This document shows, piece by piece, positions 25,140 through 36,411 of a stretch of DNA of 64,000 nt. Position numbers and translations under genes: made by a program. This DNA comes from Pelobates cultripes (Eukaryota; Chordata; Amphibia; Anura; Pelobatidae): contig OW240914.1 in assembly GCA_933207985.1 (NCBI GenBank), forward strand, positions 202,239,402 to 202,303,401, read 5' to 3'. Below the pieces are notes generated by a model. The model was not told the DNA's origin and ran no database searches. It saw nothing but the letters and a program-made list of their open reading frames with translations. Position 1 is the first letter of the stretch; every line of letters begins with the position of its first letter.

Positions 25140-26165
25140 CAGGGGCGTATTAGCCGCGAGGCAAACAAGGCATTTGCCTTGGGCGGCATTTTTCAGGGGG
25201 CGGCAAAAAAGCCGCCCCCAAATGCCCAGGGCAAATGCCTAGTTAGCCTCGCGGCTAACAGACATGCCGGGCTGGGTGGGCGGTGCTGAGCGGGCGCTGG
25301 GCGGGCGCTGGGCGGGCGTTGGGCGGGTGCTGGGCGGGCGGCTGGCGAGGGAGCTCTTCCTCTGAGCTGTCCGCTCAGCTCCCTCGCGCGCCGCAGAGTG
25401 AGGCTGGGAGCCGAAATATGACGTCATTTTCCGGCTCCCAGCCTCACTCTGCTGGCGGCACGAGAGGGAGCTGAGCAGAGCGCTCAGGGGAAGAGCTCCC
25501 TCGCCGGCCGCCCGCCCAGCGCCGCCCGCCCAGCGCCGCCCGCCCAGCGCCGCCCGCCCAGCGCCGCCCGCCCAGCCCGACTGGCAGCCACTGGACCCCA
25601 GGACCCCAGGGAGAGGAAGAACCTCCCCAGCATTCCCAAAGGTAAGGAGCCTGGGGGGGGTTAAAAAAAAAAAAAAACACAAGTGTGTGTGTGTGTATCT
25701 GTTAGTGTGTGTGTATGTTAGTGTTAGTGTGTGTATGTTAGTGTGTGTATGTTAGTGTTAGTGTGTGTGTCTGTTAGTGTGTGTGTGAGTCTGTTAGTGT
25801 GTGTGTGAGTCTGTTAGTGTGTGCCTGTTAGTGTGTGTCTGTTAGTGTGTGTCTGTCTGTTAGTGTGTGTGTGTTTGCCTGTTAGTGTGTGTGTGTGTGT
25901 GTTTGCCTGTTAGTGTGTGTCTGTTAGTGTGTGTGTGTGTGTTTGCCTGTTAGTGTGTGTGTGTGTGTTTGCCTGTGAGTGTGAGTGTGTCTGTTAGTGA
26001 GTGTGTGTTTCTGTTAGCTAGTGAATGCAGTGAATGTGTGTGTGTGTATTTAGAAGGCGGAGCAGGGGGGAAGGGTTGGGTGGCGGTTGCGCGGGTGGGG
26101 GTTGCGCGGGGGGGTGCCTGAGTTTTGTCCTGCCTAGGGCAGCACAAAACCAGGATACACCACTG
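25140..26165. mobile_element. hAT-like non-autonomous element B
   Basis: The ends are CAGGGGCGTATTAGCC and CCAGGATACACCACTG (inverse CAGTGGTGTATCCTGG). It is flanked by a perfect 8-base direct repeat, CATGCATA, at 25132-25139 and 26166-26173, the hAT signature. Inside are GC-rich 11-14-base repeats (GCTGGGCGGGC on the left, GCCGCCCGCCCAGC on the right), a perfect 21-base stem at 25393-25413/25432-25452 whose loop holds TGACGTCA, and a (TG)n-rich tract at 25685-26040. No transposase frame is present. Confidence 0.85.
25393..25452. promoter_or_regulatory. Perfect stem-loop with CRE-like TGACGTCA in the loop
   Basis: GCAGAGTGAGGCTGGGAGCC and its exact inverse form a 21-base stem around an 18-base loop containing ATGACGTCAT (25418-25427). 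TGACGTCA is the consensus CREB/ATF site. Whether it is bound is unknown. Confidence 0.5.
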
Positions 26166-26173
26166 CATGCATA

Positions 26174-26424
26174 TATGTGGGGGTAGACTATGTTGGAGTA
26201 GTTGGTATGTACAAGTATTCTCCTTTATGATTACAGGTAAAACATTCAATATTAGAAAGTCTATTAATTGCTGTTTAACACATGTAATTTATCTACTTGC
26301 CTGCATGAAGTGTTATATTCAATATGTTGGCCAAACCTCGAGACCTCTGATGGCGAGGATTACAGAGCCTGTACGTGATGTAAGGGCACAAGTAAAAAGA
26401 ACACAGAAAAACATTTTCATACTT
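26174..26424 (+). pseudogene. Penelope-type GIY-YIG endonuclease fragment
   Basis: The frame reads GKTFNIRKSINCCLTHVIYL, then a Cys pair (ACMKC), YVGQTSRPL and ARITEP. This order (Cys region, V-I-Y-L/I, YVGQT, R..R..E) is that of the GIY-YIG endonuclease of Penelope-like retroelements. It is a short fragment without reverse transcriptase and it directly follows the target duplication of hAT-like element B. Family assignment is by motif recognition. Confidence 0.6.
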
Positions 26425-26861
26425 GTAATAATTTGGATTTGAGTTTTGTATTTTTTTGGTTTTCTATTCTATGTCTGGTTTTCTTTATGCTGGGTTTCTG
26501 GGTTCATTCCTATATCCATCCCTGGATTTCCCAGTGGGGGTGGGGTGGGGGAGGGTGTACAGTAACCATTGCGTTAGGTGGAGATGGAGCGTTTGTGGTA
26601 TGTATTAATTTTATTTTTGTATCCAATACAGAGGTATTTTCCCATTTGAGAAAAAAAAAAAAAAAACAACAACAGCAACAAAAAAACAAACAAATGCTTT
26701 TCTGTTTAATTATATTACAGGGACTTTGGTGCTTGTATAATGTGTAATATGTTGAACCAGGATAGGGCCCTTCAGCAGTGTTAGCAAGGACAATAAGAAG
26801 ATCTATTTAGGAGAAGGAAGGTATTGATTAAATTAAAGGGGCACTTAAATTAGAGGGGCAA

Positions 26862-27011
26862 AGGTTTAAAAATAATATCTGGAAGTATTACTTTACTGAG
26901 AGGGTAGAGGATGCATGGAATAGCCTTCCAGCTGAAGTGGTAGCGGTTAATACAGTGAAGGAGTTTAAGCATGCATGGGATAGGCATAAGGCTATCCTAG
27001 ATATAAGGTAA
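26862..27011 (+). pseudogene. LINE ORF2 C-terminal fragment
   Basis: An open stretch reads YYFTERVEDAWNSLPAEVV then NTVKEFKHAWDRHKAIL and ends at TAA. The pattern F..RV.DAWN.LP..VV....V..FK..WD is the C-terminus of CR1/L2-like LINE reverse transcriptase proteins. The 3' region continues to about 27110 with TTCTATGTTTCTATG. Truncated and not functional. Confidence 0.7.
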
Positions 27012-27389
27012 GGCCAGGGACTAATGAAAGTATTTCAAAAACTGGGCAGACTAGATGGGCTGAATGGTTCTTATATGCCATCACATTCTATGTTTCTATG
27101 CTAGTCATCTCTTCCTCTGTAGCAAAGAAGCTTTTGGAAATAGCTTCCGCTAGCTGTCCTGAGCTAAGCCTTGCATTACAGGGCTGACTCATTGGCTGAG
27201 AGCATTAGCTATGCATCGAAAGCCAATGAGCTAAGCACAACAACACCAGGCTTAGCCGAGTGCTTCACTTGGAAGGCATCAAGACACTCCTGGTACCATA
27301 ACTCCAGGCTGTAATGGTGTTTGAAGTGTTCCTTTAAGCAAATTTGTCTCTGCTCAGAATATCATTGAAACTATTTTGTCAGTATTTAA

Positions 27390-27711
27390 AGGGATACTGT
27401 AGGCACTATAACAATTTTAAGGGTGCCTCTCCACCCACAGCTGAGCCCCTAATGGAGGTATGGCTAAGGCATATATTACTCACTTCCTTCTAGCCATACC
27501 AATTTGTGCCAGTAATCGGAGCAGTGATAAGCTGAAAGCCGACAGTTGATACTCTCAGTAAATCACGGCCGACCGTTGCTGCTCAGGCTAAAACTTCCTC
27601 GTCAGCACAAGCAGCACAGAGGGCATCGGCTAGGGACTCTTGTTTAGCATTATACCATTAAAATTAGATAAAGCAGTTACAGTGCCTGCTCCACTATCCC
27701 TCTAGCTTTCC
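27390..27711. mobile_element. TTAA-type MITE copy
   Basis: Starts TTAA/AGGGATACTGTAGGCACTATAAC and ends near AGTGCCTGCTCCACTATCCCT. The right flank no longer has a clean TTAA. A related end (GTGTTTGAAGTGTTCCT/TTAA) lies just upstream at 27315-27337. Confidence 0.5.
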
Positions 27712-28193
27712 ATCTTCTGCCTCTATGAATTTATCCTGTAAGTCAGCCTCAAATTGTGATATCTTTATTTACTAGATGATGTGTACTGTACATATAACTT
27801 TAAGTGAATGGGAGGCACTGCCGGCAGTGGAGGCTATTTTATGCTATAATCAAGCCAAATGTTTATAAAAACATGACAAGAGATGAAGGTTTGAACATCC
27901 AGTTTTGTTAACTCCCATCGATATATCTCAATGTTGTAATGTTGTGCCTTCAAGACAGAAGAGCACTAACACAAACTGCTGGAGGATGATGTACCAGGAG
28001 CTAAAGAAAGAAGATGACGGCACTTGCGGGCGAGTTTTGAGTGTGCCGGTATGCCATCTTCAAGGGTCTTTGCATGATATGTTTTGGGTCAACCATATCA
28101 AAATAATTGGCAAAATCAAGGGAAAATGTTTGAATAAGATCACCTTGCTTCTTTTTGCAGAGTTCAGGTACAAATCCAGAGGAATGGGATTAA

Positions 28194-28687
28194 AGGAGCA
28201 CTATAGTGCCAGGAAAACATACTCGTTTTCCTGGCACTATAGTGCCCTGAGGGTTCCCCCACCCTCAGGGTCCCCCTCCCGCCCGGCTCTGGAAGGGGGA
28301 AAAGGGTAAAAACCTACCTTTTTCCAGCGCTGGGCGGGGAGCTCTCCGCCTCCGATCCTCCTCCTCTCCTCCCCGTCGGCTGAATGCGCACGCTTGGCAA
28401 GAGCTGCGCGCGCATTCAGCCGGTCGCATAGGAAAGGATTATCAATGCTTTCCTATGGATGCTTGCATGCTCTCACTGTGATTTTCACAGTGAGAATCAC
28501 GCAAGCGCCTCTAGCGGCTGTCAATGAGACAGCCGCCAGAGGCTTTGGGGGAAGGCTTAACCCATTCATAAACATAGCAGTTTCTCTGAAACTGCTATGT
28601 TTATAAAAGAATGGGTTAACCCTAGAAGGACCTGGCACCCAGACCACTTCATTAAGCTGAAGTGATCTGGGTGCCTATAGTGGTCCT
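28194..28687. mobile_element. TTAA-flanked hairpin-rich MITE
   Basis: TTAA at 28190-28193 and 28688-28691 flanks AGGAGCACTATAG...CTATAGTGGTCCT. A subterminal perfect 19-base stem (ACTATAGTGCCAGGAAAAC) with a 6-base loop lies at 28200-28243. More hairpins occur inside, such as ATAAACATAGCAGTTT around 28566-28606. The 494-base element has no coding capacity. TTAA duplication and short TIRs fit a piggyBac-type MITE. Confidence 0.75.
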
Positions 28688-29269
28688 TTAATGAATGAAA
28701 TGAAATAGGATGGTCACTGGTGCACTGAGCTCAAGCTGATTGTGCCCAAAATGTGATTTAATTTCAAAGTTTCAGAGTTGTTCAGTTACATCAATGATGA
28801 ACCTATGCCTTAAATTTAAATTATAAAATGTCATTGCTGATTTTTTAATGCATTCATATTTTAGATTAGCAATCAATGAAATTGCATTTCCAACAGTAAT
28901 TATTGTAAAAATAATAGTAAAAAGAAAGTGCAGATGATTTCAATGAAACAAAGCAGTAGGTTCAAAATACAGTAAAAGTTTCCCCTGTGTGCCAGTCTCT
29001 GCTTTCATCCCTTTGTGCCATTTATTTTTTGTAAAGTGGTGAAAATAGAAGCTGGTCAAAAGGGGATGAAATGGCACAAGGTAAAACACCAAAGCTGGCA
29101 TAAATGGGACAAGCTGGCCTAGAGGGGTGAGAGTTCTTTCATAAATGGATAATGACTTAAAAGTGTAATGGATATCAGTGTTTTCATGAAGTAAGGAGCA
29201 GGCTAGGAGTGTCCAGGCTCTTAGAGGACGAGCCGTCTGTTTTATGCAGATTTTTTGCTCCAGCCCCAG

Positions 29270-29380
29270 GTACAGTATGTCACAAAAGCGAGTTCACCCC
29301 TCACATTTTTGTAATATTTTATTATATATTTTCATTTGACAACACTGAAGAAATGACACTATGCTACAATGTAAAGTAGT
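29270..29380 (+). mobile_element. Truncated Tc1-like terminus
   Basis: TACAGTATGTCACAAAAGCGAGTT begins a segment matching the terminal style of another Tc1-like family. Only about 110 bases are present before unrelated sequence takes over. Confidence 0.45.
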
Positions 29381-30250
29381 AAGTGGTCAGTGGTCAGCCG
29401 AATCCCGTGCTTAAGATCTGTATAGTTCTCACTAGGTGATCGATGGGGGTACCAGAATAGTGGGAGCGAAGGGAAGCATCCCTCCAGGCCTAGGCCCTTA
29501 ATAAAGCCTGCATCTTTGAGCTGCTGTCTCGGAGACTCCGAAAGTCCCAGACCTTCTTCCATTGGGGGAAACAGGAGGCGTTGTTGGTCCTGCACCGCCA
29601 GCAGCGGGTTGCCCTCTGTTTGTGTGGATGATGTACGGGGACCAGGTCTCTTGTGGCATTCGGCCCAAGCGGGCTTACAGTAATGGTGGCATGAGTAGCT
29701 CTGACACGCTGTACCCAAAGGAGGCTCACTCTCTCCCCGGTGCTCACACTTCCCGTCTCCCTCTAGGGGTTGTTTTGAGGTAGTCACTATGTGAGTCTCT
29801 AGTTCTGCCCATAACCGTGAAAAAGCTTCATCAAGTCGCAGCAAGAATCAGTCCACTGGTTTAAAGAGAGTGCCCCCAGAGCTATTTAGTAATGCCTGCT
29901 TCCATGACTTGTGCGTCTGCCATCTTGGAAGTTCTCTTACTGCTGCAGTGAGCGGGAACCAGCATAGACAAGTGACTCAGGGGTGTCCGATGTTGTGGGA
30001 GCAGGGCTAACTCTCACTGGCAGGGGGGAGGGGACGGTATGCCCAACCGTCGAGGGCCTTGCTCCATGTAGATCACGGACCACGAGATCGGTCGCTTCTC
30101 AGTGTCTCGACCGCCAGGAAGGGCTTCCATCGCAGGTAGACCGGTATGCTACAAGGTAATGCTGCTCCCACGAGAAGTAGGTATTACAAGCTTAGAAAGT
30201 GAGGCTAGAGTGTCTACAAGGTAGGCTTAAAACACGATGCTGCACGGAGC
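29380..30250 (-). repeat. Probable retroelement fragment of unknown family
   Basis: This GC-richer block has a 161-codon minus-strand frame (29359-29844) and, upstream of it on that strand, AAGATGGCAGACGCACAAGTC, a start context often seen in LINE ORF1 regions. I do not recognise a domain. It could be a degraded L1/Tx1-type ORF1 region or an unrelated repeat. Confidence 0.3.
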
Positions 30251-30737
30251 TCCAACTCAAGGGGGACAAATTTATTACAATTTCACTCATTATCGTAATG
30301 AACGTGCTCTTTGATTATTGCATTATCACTAACTGATAAGTGTACATAAGAAATGTAAATTAATTTCTTCAAAATAGAAGATGCAAATAATTTAGAAGAA
30401 ACAAATAAAACTGACAGATGAAAGTCTTGCATACGTTTAGTGCTTTTTATCCCCCCCAAGTGTCTCTTTAGTGAATCTTATCCTCTATAGTGTCTCTTGC
30501 ACCCCCCCCCTTCCCTCACCCCCTCTTTGTGTCTCATGCAGCTCTGTGGTGACCCCCTTCCTGCCAGTCTCCCAGACATTGCATCCTTATCAGGTCAGGT
30601 GGACATTGCTCTATGTGTCATTTGCAATATAGGACACAGGCAATTTTGTAACTCAAAGTTTAGGTTAAAAAAATCTTCATTCTCTATTGCAAAAAGCAAA
30701 AAAAACCTAAACAATAACCAATGAACATTTTGAGTAC

Positions 30738-31171
30738 CATAACCACTATAACCCCTTTTAGTGTATTTATGTTGCCATTAGTGCTGTGGTGACCTCCCAT
30801 GAGTGGAAGTCAAACTGTTCTTAGTACAGTTTGACAACTTACCTGGGTCCTCCAGTCCTCAACTGGTCCTCTCCAGCAGGATAATCCAGATGTCATTGCT
30901 TAAACCAAATGAGAATGTAATCACAGATTGAGAGCATCAGGTGAGTGTTCTCAGCCAATTGCATAAGGTTGCTTGCTCTATAGATTAACCTAGCTTCTGA
31001 TGTGGCCTTTCCTTCTAAAAAAATACCAAATGCAGCAGATGCAGAGTCCAACATGTTGTCAAACTTTGCTATAATGGTTTGACTTCTTATGATAGAATTG
31101 GCCCAGAGCATTCCTGCCCTCCTAATAACTACAGCAGTAGTGGTTGTAGTTATGGTAGTTTGATTATTCCT
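30738..31171. mobile_element. TTAA-type MITE copy
   Basis: CCATAACCACTATAACCCC at the left and GTTATGGTAGTTTGATTATTCCT followed by TTAA at the right match the CCATAAC/GTTATGG subterminal pattern of the family. The left terminus is eroded. Confidence 0.5.
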
Positions 31172-32740
31172 TTAACTGACTCAGTCAATCAGCTTGAAAA
31201 CAAGGCTCTATAGGATACGAAAGGTTATCAGTCTAATGTATTTAGTAAATGTTTCCACTTTAACTGCAAACTATACTTTGTTCAAATACACTGTTTCAGC
31301 AGTTAGCAGTGTTATCAATGTGCATTACACCAGGCAAAGGAATAGTTAACACTACAGAATATTTTCCAAAGGTCTTATAAAAGCCAGGTTTATTCCATTA
31401 CATTTTTTGAACTCACCATTATTTAGAACATATCTTATGCCATATGATTGCTGTCATTAAATATTTAGGTTGAGAACTTCAGGAAGAATGCTACTGGGAT
31501 AGGGTCTAATGCTCAAAAATAATGTTTGAAGTGGCACTATTGTTCCAAGCAGTACAGTTACGGGCTAATTTTAGAGACTGGAAATATGTGAAGTATGGGC
31601 TATCTATCAGTAATTGTGTGAACCTGCATATTTCAAATACAAACTTAGCAGCAACCAAATGCAACAGCTGTGCAGGCCTTTATCTTCTGTGGCCAAGATA
31701 ATGCAAGCAGGGATTCAGAAAGAAGGCATGTACAGTATTTAGCTGGCTCTACTGTATACACTCACACATATATACACACACATAACAAATAGGAATTTAT
31801 TAACATATTCAAGATTAGGGTTTTTGCAACTCAGTTGTAAATTCACTACAATTCAGAGTTTAGTGAATAACCTACTATTAAGTCATGAATGTAAAAAGAG
31901 ATAGAGGTATATCTACAGATTTTAACTAATGCTATTGACATGTATGTATAATAATTTAAAATTACTAGCTTAGAAAAAATATCTAACTTAACTAAATTCA
32001 AATATACTTTTCAATTGTCAACAACACTCTGGTAATAAGTAAACCCGTTAAACATGCAATATCGAATTAATTTTTTTTTTTTTTAAATGCTAGGATTCTC
32101 TTCCAAGATATATAGTACTCTTCTCCCTTCTCCCCTCTCCACTTTACCACTCCAGATCCTATTCTGGCATCTTAACAGGCGGTATGGCTCTGTTTATCTG
32201 ATCTCTTGGGAATCTCTTCTTATCTTAAAAATTGGTGAAGGAGGGGTTAATAAGGAAGTCTCCCCAGACATCCCGGAGCCAAATTAAATAGCATATTGAC
32301 ACCAGAACCAAGAGGTGGACATGGGAACTGTAAAGAGGGAGTAATTGTGGGGTCATCTGGTTAACTGTTTTAGAGGAATCCAGGAGTATAGAGCTGTGAA
32401 TGGAACATCATGTAGAACTTCTAATATCTTATCTGATTCCTTGATTGGAGAGTGAGAAGTTATCAAAAATGTACAGGAGATCAGGGGATGATAATAGAAA
32501 ACCATAGAAAGGGTGAAAAAGAAACTAGAACACCTGGGAAACGCCAATTATTTTTTTTCTCAGCAGTTCTATTGATATTAATATTTCTATAACAACCACA
32601 TATCGTGCACACCTCTGCAATCTAGACTGAAAGCTCCACTCCGCAGGACTCTTTCTACATTCTATCTGTGTTTGTTGGTCATGGTCATAAGTACAGTGCT
32701 GTGTAATTTGTTGATGCTTTATAAACAAATAATAACATTA

Positions 32741-32955
32741 GACCGGTGAGATAGCTCAGTGGGCTAATGTATCATCATCCCGGCAGGGATGACTCAGCCC
32801 TACATCCTTCCGAGGTAGATAAAATGAGTACCATTAAATTGAGTAATAGTAAGAACCCCTGGATGTTGGGCTAAGGTAACATCTCCAGGACGTGCTTGAA
32901 AACCAGAATAATCTGAATGTACCTTTCCTGGTTAAATACAGTGTTATTATTATTA
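32741..32955 (+). mobile_element. tRNA-derived SINE
   Basis: GGTGAGATAGCTCAGTGGGC holds a perfect pol III A box (TAGCTCAGTGGG), followed by a degenerate tRNA-like body, CTGGTTAAATACAGTG, and a (TTA)n tail. It lacks a cloverleaf, so it is a SINE and not a tRNA gene. Confidence 0.65.
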
Positions 32956-32959
32956 GTAG

Positions 32960-35900
32960 TAGTAAATGTTAAAATGAGGATGTCCAAAGTTTGAATACCC
33001 AGTGGATAAAAGGTCCATCAAAGTTAAATGAAAGAGAACATAATGTTTTATTATTATTTCAAATTACAATTTACAATGCATCTCTTGGCTTAACACACTA
33101 TTTGATGTAGATCTTCATTCAGTCCTTATTGTCAGAAGCACCACTTACAAAGCAACATACCTTGTGCGAGAAACTGTTTTAGATGTTCTTGCACAGTCTT
33201 AGGTCTGAAGTGTTGCCTCTCTGACCAAATAGAGCTTAAAGATACCCACCCAAACTGAACAGGGGAAGCCAGTAATTAGACTGGCAAGAGGTATATATTT
33301 TAATGAATGCTTTTCAAAATAATGAACACAGTGGCTGTAGTAATGTAAGATGTTATCATATGAAGACAAAAAAAAACACAGTTTTTTCTAAGATGCATCA
33401 GAAAAAAACGTAAATTACCTCACATGGTATTGGTAGGTGCTTCCAAAGTGATTCTGGATTACCTGTTTCTGTTTATATAGGAATTTGTATTAAACGTTGA
33501 CTAGTGGTTTGAGTACTGCTTCATACAAAACTATACGTGCGATTTAAACTATAAATAAAGAATTGTGGGGAATTAAAAACTGAATTGCAAATTCAGGGTA
33601 CTGTAGCCTAAATTTTGCAAATCCATTTTCAATTGACTACTATATGGCTTTTTTTTAATTAAATCACTCACTGTTAACCAGATTGTGAGAACTGGGGAGA
33701 ATGACTTTATAGCCTAATGAACCCATGTGTATTTTGCCATGTAAATTACTGGACACAGTGGGGTGATATATTAAGATGCCCTGTTCTAAAAAGTGGTGTA
33801 AAAATGTAAAAGGGTAGGAGTCAACAATGGAAAAGAGAAGATGGAGTGTGACAATGAATTTATTGCTGCATAACTGGCATTTTTCTTACATATTACAAGA
33901 ATGTGTTAATAATGTTGCTTAGTCTATAGAGAGGATGAATGGTGCACCTTTTAGTTAACACAGATGCTATGAAGTGAAATAATAGTCATCCATAATCCTA
34001 ACACTATGCTTAGCTCCCCATAACCCTAGTATGAATGGATCTAATATGAACAATGCTGAAATACAGCTGCAATAAACAAAAAGGTGCCATATCAAACATG
34101 ACATTTGGGGTTCTCCATTCCTGGATCACTAGAAATATAGGATGTACAACATAACAGACCCTAAATTTGGGGAATTTTTTAATATAAATTAAAAAATTTT
34201 TAAACCAGAATATCCAAACTGAAAAAACTTTCTAAGCCAGCTAAGTTTTCATTTTAGCTAAAATTACATAACATTTGAAATTCGTATTGGGGTGTAAATT
34301 TCAGTAAAATCTGAAATAAAATCCAAATTGCAAAATCTAAGAAAAATAGCTGATCTGGAATATTGGCTATTTTAGCCCAACATTTGCAATCCAGAGTCTA
34401 ATTTGCACAATTCTGGGTTTAGAAATAATATTTTAGTGGAGACATAAAGGGCTAAAAATACCGGTTTTCCTTTTTATGCATTCTGGAAGATCCTTGTCTC
34501 CCATATAGGTTTTTCAGTGCAAAAGTAAGTCTCTGTGGGAGGCAGGTTTAGAAAAATAGGGTCTTACTTTTGGCATGCTGTTAGGATCGTTAAGAGTATA
34601 TCAATCACTTGGGAGTCAGGCTCATTAATCTTCAGTGAGCTACTCAGTGGGAGGACACATTGAACCTCATCAGGAATAAAGAAATTCTACCAGGCCAATT
34701 TAATGATTCTACAACTCAGATGCATGTTTGATTAACCACAATTACAATTGGTGTTGATGACCAACCTGGTAGGAACACCATTCCAGAAAGATGACATTAA
34801 AGTCAAGGTGCTCTCTGGGGACTTCACCTCCAGGCATATGAATAGGTCAATAGAACTCCTGGTGACCTCCGACCGTCCAGACCCAAGCAATGACTCGTGG
34901 CTCTCAGGCAGATTTATAGTGAGGCCTGGTGGGTGGTTCAAGAGAAGAGAGGATCTAATGGACCACAGTAAGGGGCAGTGGCATTGCAGATTTTTTTAAA
35001 ATCCACCTCACATCTAAAATAATTTGTATAGACTATTACTTTAGGTGTTAAGTGGATTAGAGAGTTACACAACACAACTATCAGTGTCACACACATCAAG
35101 GAGAAGTGAGGTTATCTAGGTCCCTGTTAGGGACCTTGGAAGTGTTAACGGTCCACTGTTTGAGGGGTGCAATACTTACCTTGCTCCGGGCACTGGTAAC
35201 CCATGCAACTTCACTGGTAAAGGCTTTGGTGTTGTTTATTTGATGACGACACAGATAACTGGATTAAGAGAAAGGTCACTAGCAAGCATTAACCAGATGA
35301 TTGCCAAATAGTTTTCAATGACCACTGCACTGAGCTAGTGAGTCATATCATCTTTACATTCTGCTAGATGACATTGCTGCATACAATTATTTCTGTAGTT
35401 TATTAAGGATAAGGGACAGTTTATGAATTTATTCTGGTTGAGTCAATACGGATAGAACATTTTTCAAATTCTTAGTTCCATGTAGATATATATAAGTCAT
35501 AGTCTACATATTAGTGCATATGTGACATTGTAAAATACTATATGTCTTAAACATAAAGTAAGGATTGCAGATACCAATATGGCATTATACATTACAGGCA
35601 TATACTCAAGCCTTGAAGTCAGGATTACAGACACATGTATGACATCATACATTAAAAGATATACAAATAGAGGTTACATATATAGACACATAGCTAAGAA
35701 CTGTCTACAGTGGCATTTATGATATCTTAGCAGTATATATGGTAATTATGCATTCTAATAAATCAAATAGTGATAAATAAATTATGTCTACTGATAAACC
35801 AGTAGAAAACATATTTTTCTAGCATTCAATCTTGAATTAACTAGAGTGAGATTTGTAAATGTGTAACCTTTGAAACTTCTCATAAACAGAACAATGATTG

Positions 35901-36410
35901 CATCTACTTTGAAAATCTTTGAGGGCCCATTCTTTCATGTGTAAAATTAATTTAAAATGCAAAATTTACCTTTTTTGCCCTTTATTTGCCATGTATTTAC
36001 TCTACCTTTACACTGTAATACACCGCTAAATGGTTCGATTTAGAATGACTGAATGAACTCATTAGATAAACACATACATACAAAATAGCCCAGTAAAATT
36101 TTTCTATCGCAGTGAATGTGCCATTCACCAAATAAAATGCATCTCTTTGTAGTTTTAGATTTTAAAATAACAGATTAAATTAATAATAATAATAATCATG
36201 TAATATTAGTAATCTTGAACTAGTATATGTTGACCTTTTGACAGTCACACATGCCACCTGCTGGTTAAATATAATAATGCCAGCTTGTTGACAAGAGATA
36301 CCAAAAAACAAGTGTCAGCGCTTTACATACACTAAGAACAAATAAAAAGAATTAAAAGGTCAATCTAAGGACCACAACAACTTTGCAGAGGAAAGTCTTT
36401 GTTCTGACAG
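32960..36410. other. Intergenic, no gene seen
   Basis: AT-rich with scattered stops. The opposing frames at 34.73-35.0 kb look non-random in composition but show no recognisable domain, start context or splice sites. Confidence 0.45.
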
Positions 36411-36411
36411 C

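Noticed and set aside
25239..25682. 147-codon frame in a GC-rich block
   Set aside because: It is formed by the inverted GC-rich repeats inside hAT-like element B and is open on both strands.
27905..28309. 134-codon plus-strand frame
   Set aside because: Its second half runs into the TTAA MITE at 28194, and the first half has no domain, no Kozak start and no conservation clue.
29359..29844. 161-codon minus-strand frame as a host gene
   Set aside because: No recognisable domain, and the surrounding block with a LINE-like leader fits a degraded retroelement better.
32741..32830. tRNA gene suggested by a perfect A box
   Set aside because: No cloverleaf, no anticodon stem and a retroposon tail; it is the head of a SINE.
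34732..34999. Opposed frames of 69 and 83 codons
   Set aside because: Composition is less simple than its surroundings, but no motif, splice site or start context supports either strand; possibly an old repeat.
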